Shown: positions 6,702 to 13,311 of the stretch, in pieces
Numbering within the stretch: position 1 is the stretch's first letter
Layout of the letters: each line of letters begins with the position of its first letter
Assembly: GCA_003553165.1 (NCBI GenBank)
Contig: PUOZ01000370.1
Coordinates: 1-17,851, forward strand
Source of the DNA: Thioalkalivibrio sp.
Lineage (GTDB): Bacteria; Pseudomonadota; Gammaproteobacteria; Ectothiorhodospirales; Ectothiorhodospiraceae
Direction: 5' to 3'
Length of the DNA: 17,851 bases
Position numbers and translations under genes: made by a program
The notes under the pieces: model-generated
What the model was told of the DNA's origin: nothing
Seen by the model: only the letters and a program-made list of their open reading frames with translations
The model's database searches: none

Positions 6702-6728
6702 CGCCGGCCCGTTTCCTGCGGACCGGCG
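6702..6728. terminator. hairpin between convergent genes
   Basis: CGCCGGCCCG (6702-6711) and CGGACCGGCG (6719-6728) pair over 10 positions with one mismatch and a 7-nt loop. It sits 8 nt after the DsrC/TusE-like stop and 35 nt beyond the stop of the converging gene that ends at 6764. No U-run, so possibly a bidirectional structure of modest strength. Confidence 0.4.
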
Positions 6729-6763
6729 GCACTGTTTGCGCCGATCCCGGCCCCGGGGTGCGC

Positions 6764-9700
6764 TCACGCCACCCGGCGTTGGGGCTCCGGCATCTCCAGG
6801 CGGCAGCGCGAGGGTCGGAGCGGGTCGGCGCCAATGGTGCCGATCAGGCTCCTCAGGTAGCTCTCGCCCCGTACTTCGGAAAGTTTCCGGCGTGCTGCAA
6901 CGAGGCGCCGTGTGACACCGAGACGGTCGGCCTCGTCGGCGTGGCTTTCCATGTGCAGGAATGCCTGCAGACTCTCCACATGGCGCTCCCACAGTGCGGT
7001 GTCACGCCGTTGCTTGGTCTCCAGGCGTTCGCGGTACCAGTCCGAACCCAGCAGGTAGTCGCGGGTGAACATGGCACGAATGTCGGGGTGATGCACGTCA
7101 CGGCCCTCGAAGTGCCCTTCGGCCATGATGTGCAGCAGGGCCTGCAGGGGCGGGCAGGCGTCATCCAGGCAGCCGTCCTCCAGGTAACGCTGCGCCACCC
7201 GCTGCTGGGCCTCGACGATGTTGCCGACGCCGTCTGCGAAGACGGCCAGATCCTGGGTCTCCGGGCGCAGGATGGTATCGGTGAAGACGGCGCTGGGATT
7301 GTCGAAGATCTTGCCCATGAAGTCGTGGACGAAGCGATCGGTGATGCGGTAGCCGAGCCGGCTGGCAAGTACCTTCCGCCCCTGGTGCTCGAAGTCGTGC
7401 AGCGGCTCCAGGTAGCCGTTCTCGATCAGGAAGCCCGGCTCGCGTTCCTGCCGGTGCAGGCGGGTCCAGATCTCCGGGATCAGCAGGCTGACGTCATGGT
7501 CGACGCGCACCTGTGCGCCGATGTGGCCGGCGGAACTGGAGAAGCCCGCGTACCCGGTCAGGATGAAGGAGACCAGCGCGTTGTTCAGGTCGGCCGTCGG
7601 CCGCAGGGCGTTGAACGGGCCCTTGGTCAGTGCCCCTTCGCTGCCCGCCCCCGTGGTCGAAGGGGACTTGCCGGTCAGGGAGCAGACGAAGTCCATGAAC
7701 AGCTCGGGCAGTTCCTGGTAGTGGATGGGGTTGTACACCGCCAGCGGCCGGATACCGGGCTCCGGCGGGTTGTTGCGCCGTCCGGTCAGCACCGCGTCCA
7801 CCGGCAGGCACAGCGTTTCCTCCAGCGGCAGCTTGCGGTGGAAGCGCGCGCCCATCTCGGCGACATAGCGCCGCTCCGGCCGGACCAGGTCCGGCCGGAT
7901 CTGCAGGTAGCGGGGATTCTTCGAGGGCTTGCCGTCCACCAGGCGCGGATGCGCCGACGAGACGACGTAGCCTTCGGAGCGACCGGCCTCGAGCAGAAGT
8001 TCACGCATCGGGTCGGTGAAGTTGCACAGGGTCAGCACGTCCTCGGTGACGGCAGCGAGGCTTTCGCCCTGGAGGGGTTCGTAATTGGCCAGGAAGCTGC
8101 CCAACTGGGCGATGTCGAATTCGGTCTGCCGGTCGAACCCGGGATGGATCGCCTCATCCGGCCGCTGGAACAGCCGGTACTCGCAGTTCTTGACCAGCTT
8201 GTGGCTGCGCTGGGCGCCGTCCCCCGGAGGGGCCGAGGTCAGGCAGGTCGCCGGGACGACCACGCTGGCGCTGATGTCGTCCTCCATCTGCACCTTCTCG
8301 GCCGGGATGTAGTCCTGGCGTACCTTGAAGGTGCGCCACTTGCCTTCGGTATCGAAGCCGAGGCGCAGGTAGGTGGCGATGATGCGCCGGCCGTGCAGCT
8401 TCAGCTCATGCCCGGGGGCACCGTCGACCTCGTCCACCGAGAGATGCCGGCGCCAGTCGTTGCCCCACTCCTGACGGTAGAAGCGCTTGATCAGGAAGAC
8501 CAGCGCCAGGATGCGCGGGGGGATGGATTCCAGCCACCGGTTGAATTCGGCCGTGTAGCTCTTTGACGGCGTCAGCAGCTTGATCACCGACCCCAGGCTC
8601 CGGTCGGGGCTGAGCGGCTTGCGGGCGGGATCGCGGTCCTCCTGTTCCAGCCCCGGGCGGAAGCGGGTGCTGTAGTCGCGGTCGAAGATCTCCTGCACGC
8701 GATCGAGGTCCTTGTGCAGGTCGTCGACGAACAACGGTCCGAAGATGACGGCATCCTCGATGGATTTGGAGATCTCGCTCTTGCCGCCGCCGGAAACGGT
8801 GCAGGGCTTGTGACAGAAGGTCCCCTCGGGGTCGGTGCCGACCAGCCGCCAGGATGGCGCACCGGGGTGTTTCAGCATCTCCACCCGATAGCCGTTGGGC
8901 TGCATGTAGATCCTTCCGGGCTGCAGCCGGATGGTCTGGGTCCGGCCGTCCTTCTCCCAGGTGATGGTCTGGGCGTTCAGGGCCATGCGCAGATCCTGGG
9001 GGACGTAGATGACCTCCGGATGGCGCCGGTCCACCGCGTAGCCCTCCGGGCGCACGTCCATGATCGACCCGTAGCGTTCGACCATCTCGGCAAAGGTGTA
9101 GCCCGCCTCGCGGGTGCGGCTGTCCACGCCGTACTCCTCGCCGTGGTTGCGGCGCCGGAAGGCGAGGGCGCCCCCTGCGTGCTCTTCCTCGGCAAGGCCG
9201 TACAGGTTGGCGGCGAAGCTGATCTGCGTCTTCACCTCCTTCTTGCAGTAGCCGAAGTAGTTGTCGGCGATCAGGGTCACGATGACGCCGGACTCGTCGC
9301 GTGCGGTGATCTTGAAGGCCTGGCCCTCGTTGTACAGCTCGGCCTCGTCGCGCCAGCACATCCCCTCCTGGCGCTGACGCTCGCTGGCTTCCTCCCATCG
9401 GGGCAGTCCCAGCTCGCGCTTGGTGAAGCGGATCAGGTGCGGGGCGAGGATCACGCAGCCGGTGTGCCCGGTCCAGTGTTCGACGTCCAGGGCGGCATCG
9501 AACTCGGGGAGGTTCGGGTTGCCGCCGTTGCCGAAGATGCTCTCGACGAAGTCCAGGTTGCTGACCAGGTTGCCCGGCGCAAAGAAGCGGATCTCCATCG
9601 TCTTCTCCGCCTCGCGGTGCGGAATCTCGGGGCAGACCGTCGGGCGCAGGAGCAGGGAGACGAACATCCGCGCCGGCTGCGTCGCGTTGACCGTGAACGG

Positions 9701-10261
9701 CAACGTCAGCAGATCCTGCGGTGGATTCAGCGCCTGGGCCAGCAGGCGGGCGAAGGTCTCGCGGGGAACGGCCTTCTTGTCGCCGGGAATGGGCAGCCCG
9801 CCCTCGGCAATGTGGAACGAGCCCTCGGTGGTGCGCCGGTCCTTGTCGGGATTGTGCAGCACGCCCTGGCGCACCCGGTAGCTGGACAGGATCTCCGAGT
9901 GAAATGCGTCCCCGTCGATGGGCAGCGACAGCTCGCGCGCCACCCCGTGCCGGTCGAGAATGAACGTCTGCGTCGGGAGCGAGGGAACGGGACCCATGTC
10001 GAGGCCCTGCAGGTAGCGCCTGAGAAAGTCCTGGATGCGCCGGTCGGACGGGCAGTGGTGGTGTGAAAGCAGCCGGTTCTTCTCGCGGTAGGACTTCAGC
10101 AGGTCCTGTGCAGTGCCCAGGAACTCCGCCATGTCACCGGTCAGCAAGGTCGGCTGTCCCGACGATGCGAGCTTCAGATTGATGTAAAGCTGGAGCTTCC
10201 GGCGCTCCGCCTCGGGGTCGGCCGGGGCTGGACCCAGGCCGAGCATACGTTCCATATCCAT
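6764..10261 (-). CDS. probable pyrophosphate-type phosphoenolpyruvate carboxykinase (PPi-PEPCK)
   Basis: A 1165-residue soluble protein with no signal peptide. The start is the ATG at 10261, with GGAGG eight nt upstream; the TTG just before it is not needed. A kinase-1a/P-loop-like segment KPCTVSGGGKSEISKSIEDA lies around residues 485-504, followed by a hydrophobic strand ending in acidic residues, GPLFVDDLHKD (508-518). A second glycine-rich, Lys-containing segment lies around 861-885 (SLTGKSPSTTGAG then SEGALTKGPF). VIYVPQDLRMALNAQT and YMQPNGYRVEMLKHPGAPSW precede the first loop. Size, order and motifs agree with my memory of the roughly 130-kDa PPi-PEPCKs described in Entamoeba and Propionibacterium, which interconvert oxaloacetate plus PPi with PEP, CO2 and Pi. 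These are often annotated as hypothetical. The assignment rests on motif memory, not alignment. The gene is monocistronic and convergent with the DsrC/TusE-like gene. Confidence 0.65.
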   Translation of the reverse strand: MDMERMLGLGPAPADPEAERRKLQLYINLKLASSGQPTLLTGDMAEFLGTAQDLLKSYREKNRLLSHHHCPSDRRIQDFLRRYLQGLDMGPVPSLPTQTFILDRHGVARELSLPIDGDAFHSEILSSYRVRQGVLHNPDKDRRTTEGSFHIAEGGLPIPGDKKAVPRETFARLLAQALNPPQDLLTLPFTVNATQPARMFVSLLLRPTVCPEIPHREAEKTMEIRFFAPGNLVSNLDFVESIFGNGGNPNLPEFDAALDVEHWTGHTGCVILAPHLIRFTKRELGLPRWEEASERQRQEGMCWRDEAELYNEGQAFKITARDESGVIVTLIADNYFGYCKKEVKTQISFAANLYGLAEEEHAGGALAFRRRNHGEEYGVDSRTREAGYTFAEMVERYGSIMDVRPEGYAVDRRHPEVIYVPQDLRMALNAQTITWEKDGRTQTIRLQPGRIYMQPNGYRVEMLKHPGAPSWRLVGTDPEGTFCHKPCTVSGGGKSEISKSIEDAVIFGPLFVDDLHKDLDRVQEIFDRDYSTRFRPGLEQEDRDPARKPLSPDRSLGSVIKLLTPSKSYTAEFNRWLESIPPRILALVFLIKRFYRQEWGNDWRRHLSVDEVDGAPGHELKLHGRRIIATYLRLGFDTEGKWRTFKVRQDYIPAEKVQMEDDISASVVVPATCLTSAPPGDGAQRSHKLVKNCEYRLFQRPDEAIHPGFDRQTEFDIAQLGSFLANYEPLQGESLAAVTEDVLTLCNFTDPMRELLLEAGRSEGYVVSSAHPRLVDGKPSKNPRYLQIRPDLVRPERRYVAEMGARFHRKLPLEETLCLPVDAVLTGRRNNPPEPGIRPLAVYNPIHYQELPELFMDFVCSLTGKSPSTTGAGSEGALTKGPFNALRPTADLNNALVSFILTGYAGFSSSAGHIGAQVRVDHDVSLLIPEIWTRLHRQEREPGFLIENGYLEPLHDFEHQGRKVLASRLGYRITDRFVHDFMGKIFDNPSAVFTDTILRPETQDLAVFADGVGNIVEAQQRVAQRYLEDGCLDDACPPLQALLHIMAEGHFEGRDVHHPDIRAMFTRDYLLGSDWYRERLETKQRRDTALWERHVESLQAFLHMESHADEADRLGVTRRLVAARRKLSEVRGESYLRSLIGTIGADPLRPSRCRLEMPEPQRRVA

Positions 10262-10369
10262 CAAACCATCCTCCAGCGCGCCCTGTGGGCCACGTCATTT
10301 TTATCGACCGGTGGCGTACGAAGAGCCATTTCGGTCGGGAATCCGCGGCGTGTGCCGCTGCGGGGAGGC

Positions 10370-10546
10370 TCAAGGGTGCCGGACCCCCTCGTACAGTTCA
10401 AGCGCGATGCCCGGCAGGGGGGAGCCATAGGCGACGCCCACTAGCGGGAGCAAGCCCCTGCGCTCCATAGGCAGGTGTTCCGGGCCGACAAGGCCGCAGG
10501 CCGTCATTGCCGTGGCCCACGGTTCGGGCGTGGCCACGATTTTCAC
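10370..10546 (-). CDS. 58-residue hypothetical ORF downstream of the PCuAC-like gene
   Basis: A GTG at 10546 begins 1 nt beyond the stop codon of the copper-chaperone-like gene (10548-10550), allowing translational coupling. The frame encodes 58 residues starting M(V)KIVATPEPWATAM and ending ALELYEGVRHP before TGA at 10370-10372. Third positions are mostly G or C, as in the neighbouring genes, and the composition is not the Arg/Ser/Pro-rich type typical of shadow frames. There is no strong ribosome site of its own (GAGG lies about 15 nt upstream, inside the preceding gene). I recognise no domain. A strong hairpin (10511-10538) lies within its 5' part, which could instead argue that this is the untranslated 3' end of the upstream transcript. 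Confidence 0.4.
   Translation of the reverse strand: MKIVATPEPWATAMTACGLVGPEHLPMERRGLLPLVGVAYGSPLPGIALELYEGVRHP
10511..10538. terminator. bulged hairpin just after the PCuAC-like stop
   Basis: CGTGGCCCACG (10511-10521) and CGTGGCCACG (10529-10538) pair over 10 bp with a single bulged C and a 7-nt loop. It starts about 10 nt downstream of the minus-strand stop at 10548. It has no U-tract in the minus direction (in the plus direction it is followed by ATTTT). It overlaps the candidate 58-residue ORF, so only one reading may be functional. Confidence 0.35.
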
Positions 10547-10547
10547 G

Positions 10548-11015
10548 TCAACGGGCCGCGCGCACCTCGGCCTGCAGCCGTAGCACGCTGTCGTCCTGAA
10601 AGCGCAGGATCAAGGGAATGGAAGTACCCGGCACCAGTTCTTTCTGGATGCCATGCAGCCGGATGTGGGAAGTGTCCGGCCCGAGGTGGATCGCGGCTCG
10701 GGCGGGTAGCGGGATGACGGGACCGTCGTCGCCGGGATCGAGTGCGGCGTTCGGGATCACATGCAGTTCGACGCTGGCAGCTGCCGGAGACTCCGCACCG
10801 ATCAGCGCATGGTCATGCCGCGAGCGGTTGCGCAGCGACACGAAGGATTGGGCACTGTCCGGCGCCAGGGGATCGACGTGCACCCAGGGTGCCTGGATCA
10901 CGAGCATGTCGTGGGAGACGGCATGATGCGCCATCGACGGACTGGCCCAGGCCACGGCGGCCGCGAGCAAGGTCATCGCCGCAAGCCCTGGGGTTCGCTT
11001 CGCGAGGCGTCTCAC
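10548..11015 (-). CDS. PCu(A)C-like copper chaperone family protein with a degenerate metal site
   Basis: A 155-residue exported protein. The N-terminus RRLAKRTPGLAAMTLLAAAVAWASPSMA is a signal peptide with probable cleavage before residues 30-31 (HH). The mature part has the PCu(A)C cupredoxin-like layout: APWVHVDPLAPDSAQSFVSLRN, then SVELHVIPNAAL, then IPLPARAAIHLGPDTSHIRLHGI, then LVPGTSIPLILRF. In typical family members copper(I) is held by His-(Met)-x10-Met-x21-His-x-Met. Here His85 (VELH) and His117 (SHIRLHG) remain, but the expected methionines are absent: HVI replaces HEM, IRLHG replaces the LMLMG type, and His121 is added nearby. The GTG at 11015 is preferred as start, with AGAGG 7 nt upstream; a TTG at 11018 is possible. 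The family call is good; copper binding is doubtful. It lies downstream of the DUF4399 and cytochrome b561 genes. Confidence 0.75.
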   Translation of the reverse strand: MRRLAKRTPGLAAMTLLAAAVAWASPSMAHHAVSHDMLVIQAPWVHVDPLAPDSAQSFVSLRNRSRHDHALIGAESPAAASVELHVIPNAALDPGDDGPVIPLPARAAIHLGPDTSHIRLHGIQKELVPGTSIPLILRFQDDSVLRLQAEVRAAR

Positions 11016-11096
11016 CAAGGAACCTCTGTGGCTGCGTGCGCCATCTCTCCGGTAGGGCGGTGTGGGTTGGCCGGGACTCGGAATGCGATGGTCCGG

Positions 11097-11136
11097 GTCG
11101 GTGCCGCAGTGACTCCAGGAGTCCTACGGCACCGAC
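11097..11136. terminator. long hairpin between the DUF4399 and PCuAC-like genes
   Basis: Outer arms GTCGGTGCCG (11097-11106) and CGGCACCGAC (11127-11136) pair perfectly over 10 bp. After a small internal loop (CAGT opposite CTA) the inner arms GACTCC (11111-11116) and GGAGTC (11118-11123) close around the apex. It lies about 30 nt after the DUF4399 stop on the minus strand and 80 nt before the next start. There is no U-run, so it may be a terminator, an attenuator or an mRNA stability element separating the two genes. Confidence 0.5.
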
Positions 11137-11168
11137 GAGGACGGACGTATCGCTTTATGAGTTGCAGT

Positions 11169-11597
11169 TCACTGCACGGTAATCGTGATCACGTCGGAGG
11201 TGACCGGTGGGTCGAAGCTGATGTGCCGGTAATCCATGAACAGGAGTTGCAGTGTGTGGGTCCCGGCCGGCAGGTCGAGGCTGGCCTCGGTTTGTCCGCC
11301 CCCGAAATGCCGTGTGGCATCCGAAAACGGCAACGAAGCGTCCAGATCCACGTCGTCCACGGTCTTGTTGACCAGTAGGTGGTGGTGCCCGGTGTTGTCG
11401 ACTTCCACGCCGGCTGGGGCCACTCCCATGCCGCGCAGGCCCATGCGCACGGTCACTGGACCCTCAATGGTTTCGCCGTCAGTTGGCGAGATGAAATAGA
11501 CCTGCGCATCCTCCGGGGGTGCGACCCGATCTGCGGCCACCGCCAGGACGGGGATGAGTGTGAGTGTTGCGAGAAGAGGCAATAGACCTTTCCACAT
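11169..11597 (-). CDS. DUF4399-type exported protein
   Basis: A 142-residue protein with a clean signal peptide, MWKGLLPLLATLTLIPVLAVA, cleaved after about residue 21 or 22. The mature domain starts PPEDAQVYFISPTDGETIEGPVTVRMGL and contains DNTGHHHLLV (67-76), RHFGGGQTEASLDLPAGTHTLQLLF (96-120) and DYRHISF (122-128). This His-rich, small beta-sandwich pattern is what I know as DUF4399; no biochemical role is established. Clustered histidines (His71-73, His97, His114, His125) could bind a metal, which is inference. AAGGAGG 8-9 nt before the ATG at 11597 fixes the start over an in-frame upstream ATG. It follows the cytochrome b561 gene by about 150 bp, on the same strand. Confidence 0.82.
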   Translation of the reverse strand: MWKGLLPLLATLTLIPVLAVAADRVAPPEDAQVYFISPTDGETIEGPVTVRMGLRGMGVAPAGVEVDNTGHHHLLVNKTVDDVDLDASLPFSDATRHFGGGQTEASLDLPAGTHTLQLLFMDYRHISFDPPVTSDVITITVQ

Positions 11598-11677
11598 GGC
11601 GAAATCCTCCTTTGGGTTCTTTGTTTTTCGTTTTCGGCGGATTCTCACCCGCATGAACGAGTCTGGCATAGTGCCCT

Positions 11678-11695
11678 TCGGGGCGTATACCCCGA
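11678..11695. repeat. 6-bp inverted repeat TCGGGG-N6-CCCCGA
   Basis: TCGGGG (11678-11683) and CCCCGA (11690-11695) flank CGTATA in the gap between the cytochrome b561 stop (11746) and the DUF4399 start (11597), minus strand. Operator-like geometry upstream of the DUF4399 gene; equally, a short hairpin ending the cytochrome transcript. Low certainty. Confidence 0.3.
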
Positions 11696-11745
11696 CCGGT
11701 GTTTGGCGTGACGCGAACCACGCCCCGACTCGGTAGCCCGTCGGG

Positions 11746-12333
11746 TCAGCGGAAGAGACTCATGCGCTGCATGACTTCGTCACGGCGCACGCGCCAGTGA
11801 TAGAGGGCGCCGGCGATATGGAGCACGATCAGCCCCATCAGCGCATACGCTACGTACCCGTGCCAAAGGAACAGCAACTCGGAGAGTTCCTCGTTGCGGC
11901 CGATGAGTCCGGGCAGTTCGATGTGGAACAGGTGTACCGGAAAACCTCCGGATGCAGTGGCCAGCCAGCCCAGTACGGGCATCGCCAGCAACAGGACGTA
12001 GAAGAGCGCATGCACGATCTGGCTGGCGATCCGCTGTGGTGCCGGCAGGGGTTGAGCGTAGCCGGGCTTGCCGAAGCCGAGACGGGCCAAGATCCGCAAC
12101 ACCATGAAGCCCAGGACCAGCACCCCGAGCGTCTTGTGCGTCGTGTAGACGAAATCCGTACCAGCCGGCCCAAAGAGATCGCGCAACCCCTCGAAGCCGA
12201 AGTACCCGATGGTCCCGCCGGCAGCCAGGGCGAGGACGACGAGCGCGACGATCAGCCAGTGCAGCAGGCGTTGAACCAGGGCATAGCGCGGTGGGGGACG
12301 ATGCCCGACAGAGGCTGCGGCGGCGTTGCTCAT
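11746..12333 (-). CDS. cytochrome b561 family protein
   Basis: A 195-residue inner-membrane di-heme b-type cytochrome with four predicted helices (about 20-40, 66-84, 104-124, 157-178). Candidate heme-ligand histidines occur in the usual places: His25 (RLLHWLIV), His66 (THKTLGVL), His108 (IVHALFYVLLLAMPVLGW), His158 (WHGYVAYALMG) and His172 (VLHIAGALYHW, with His179). This is the YodB/CybB type that exchanges electrons between quinone and periplasmic partners. GGGAG 5-6 nt before the ATG at 12333 sets the start; longer in-frame extensions lack a ribosome site. It heads a co-directional set with the DUF4399 and PCuAC-like genes, suggesting a periplasmic redox or metal role. Confidence 0.9.
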   Translation of the reverse strand: MSNAAAASVGHRPPPRYALVQRLLHWLIVALVVLALAAGGTIGYFGFEGLRDLFGPAGTDFVYTTHKTLGVLVLGFMVLRILARLGFGKPGYAQPLPAPQRIASQIVHALFYVLLLAMPVLGWLATASGGFPVHLFHIELPGLIGRNEELSELLFLWHGYVAYALMGLIVLHIAGALYHWRVRRDEVMQRMSLFR

Positions 12334-12463
12334 GTTCACTCCCTGGGTCGACGGACCCGGATCTGTTGGTTGCTGGTTGGAGAAACCGGATGGCGAAACG
12401 GTTCCCCGCCATTTGAGCATCGTTGGGTCCGGGGATGCCAGTCAGGATTGCCGGGTATGGGCC

Positions 12464-12485
12464 TGGGATGCGCCAGGGATGCGCT
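12464..12485. repeat. two tandem 11-bp units (TGGGATGCGCC / AGGGATGCGCT)
   Basis: Adjacent units at 12464-12474 and 12475-12485 share GGGATGCGC with different flanking bases. They lie between the cytochrome b561 start (minus) and the tRNA promoter (plus). They could be paired regulator half-sites or a chance duplication. Confidence 0.3.
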
Positions 12486-12498
12486 GCAAGAAATCCGC

Positions 12499-12527
12499 TT
12501 GACGGTAACCCCGTCCCGGCTTAATCT
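12499..12527 (+). promoter_or_regulatory. promoter of tRNA-Val
   Basis: TTGACG (12499-12504) is a near-consensus -35. TTAATC/TAATCT (12521-12527) provides a -10 at 16-17 nt spacing. The predicted start would be near 12534, a few bases before the mature 5' end at 12540. The GC-rich discriminator that follows (GCCCCCAC) is the type associated with stringent control of stable RNA genes. Confidence 0.6.
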
Positions 12528-12539
12528 TTGCCCCCACTC

Positions 12540-12614
12540 GGGCGGTTAGCTCAGCGGTAGAGCACTGCCTTCACACGGCAGGGGCCACTGGTTCGATCCC
12601 AGTACCGCCCACCA
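12540..12614 (+). tRNA. tRNA-Val, anticodon CAC
   Basis: A full cloverleaf can be drawn: acceptor stem GGGCGGT (12540-12546) with ACCGCCC (12604-12610), D arm GCTCAGCGGTAGAGC, anticodon arm CTGCC-TTCACAC-GGCAG with CAC at positions 34-36, a 5-nt variable loop, and T arm ACTGG-TTCGATC-CCAGT. Discriminator A is followed by an encoded CCA (12612-12614). CAC reads the valine codon GUG. Confidence 0.96.
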
Positions 12615-12626
12615 GCAATGACCATG

Positions 12627-12665
12627 AAAACGGGAACCTACGGTTGCAACCGGGTTCCCGTTTTT
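12627..12665 (+). terminator. intrinsic terminator of tRNA-Val
   Basis: AACGGGAACC (12629-12638) and GGTTCCCGTT (12653-12662) form a perfect 10-bp stem, and the loop itself can pair as CGGTT-GC-AACCG. The stem runs into TTTTT (12661-12665), so this is a canonical Rho-independent terminator about 15 nt after the tRNA. Confidence 0.88.
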
Positions 12666-12709
12666 GTTTGCGCAGGCAAGGCTGAACCGGGTTTCCGCCT
12701 GAGGAAACC

Positions 12710-12735
12710 AAAAAAGCCCCGGGGTTAGCCGGGGC
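12710..12735 (-). terminator. intrinsic terminator of the duplicated-motif protein gene
   Basis: GCCCCGG (12716-12722) and CCGGGGC (12729-12735) form a 7-bp all-GC stem with a 6-nt loop. Read on the minus strand the stem is followed by six T residues (complement of 12710-12715). It lies about 80 nt beyond the stop of the minus-strand gene at 12817. Confidence 0.88.
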
Positions 12736-12816
12736 AATATGCGCTTCTCTTGAAACACCTCATGGCGGGCCTCTCGCGTGGCGCGCCCTGGGGCCGACTT
12801 AGCGGATCCCTTCCAC

Positions 12817-13218
12817 TCAGTTGTTGATGAGGCTGTCGAAAGCCTCGGTCTTGGTCAGGCCCGTGTTCTGGACCCAGGCCACGTACGCGTTGTACTGGTC
12901 TTCCATCGCCTGCGTCGGGAACCGACCGCTTGCGGAGATATTGCCATCGCCGGCCGGCTCCAGCGCGGAGGTCGCTGCGATGTTCGGGGTGATCGCATGC
13001 GTCACGTCCAGGTTGTTCGCCGCGACCCAGTCCAGGTAACGGTTGAACTGGTCTTCCATCGCCTGCGTGGGGAAGCGGCCAGAGGCCGATACATCGCCGT
13101 TGAGGCAGGGATCCAGGCCCGTCTTGGCCGAATGGGTGACTTCGATCGCCTGCAGGCTGCCGGCCGCTGTCAGCGCGGCAACGAAGGCAAGGGCTTTCAG
13201 GGCGTTCCTCTTCATCAT
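12817..13218 (-). CDS. small exported protein with a duplicated SASGRFPTQAMEDQ motif, family not recognised
   Basis: A 133-residue protein. MMKRNALKALAFVAALTAAGSLQA is a typical signal peptide (cleavage after about residue 24). The mature 109 residues are an internal duplication: unit 1 (about 26-70) opens EVTHSAKTG and unit 2 (about 71-121) opens DVTHAITPN; both contain the identical core SASGRFPTQAMEDQ (44-57 and 95-108), then an aromatic helix, FNRYLDWVAANNL or YNAYVAWVQNTGL. One cysteine (Cys38) occurs only in unit 1. GGAAGGAG lies 8 nt before the ATG at 13218, and an intrinsic terminator at 12710-12735 ends the unit, so it is an independently expressed gene. I cannot name the family. A role in the periplasm or outside the cell is inferred only from the signal peptide. 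Confidence 0.85.
   Translation of the reverse strand: MMKRNALKALAFVAALTAAGSLQAIEVTHSAKTGLDPCLNGDVSASGRFPTQAMEDQFNRYLDWVAANNLDVTHAITPNIAATSALEPAGDGNISASGRFPTQAMEDQYNAYVAWVQNTGLTKTEAFDSLINN
12895..13068. repeat. direct nucleotide repeat inside the duplicated-motif gene
   Basis: The 21 bases at 12895-12915 recur exactly at 13048-13068, 153 nt (51 codons) apart, in the same frame; the flanks are also similar but diverged at third positions. This is the DNA trace of the protein's internal duplication. Confidence 0.8.
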
Positions 13219-13268
13219 GACGGTTTCTCCTTCCGGGGGTCTCCCGGCGAATGTTTTGAGTACCGTCT

Positions 13269-13284
13269 ATTAGATACTGCTAAT
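13269..13284. promoter_or_regulatory. imperfect palindrome ATTAG-N6-CTAAT in an AT-rich leader
   Basis: ATTAG (13269-13273) and CTAAT (13280-13284) flank six bases, about 50-65 nt upstream of the ATG of the duplicated-motif gene. The AT-rich context contrasts with the surrounding GC-rich DNA and is where its promoter or operator should lie. No confident -35/-10 pair could be assigned. Confidence 0.3.
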
Positions 13285-13311
13285 GTTGCGGAAGTATGTC
13301 CGAGTTGTTTC

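Noticed and set aside
6758..10066. Very long plus-strand open frames (602 and 450 codons) opposite the PEPCK-like gene
   Set aside because: They mirror the codon bias of the minus-strand gene in GC-rich DNA, show no recognisable domain and lack good ribosome sites. The minus-strand protein has coherent motifs throughout.
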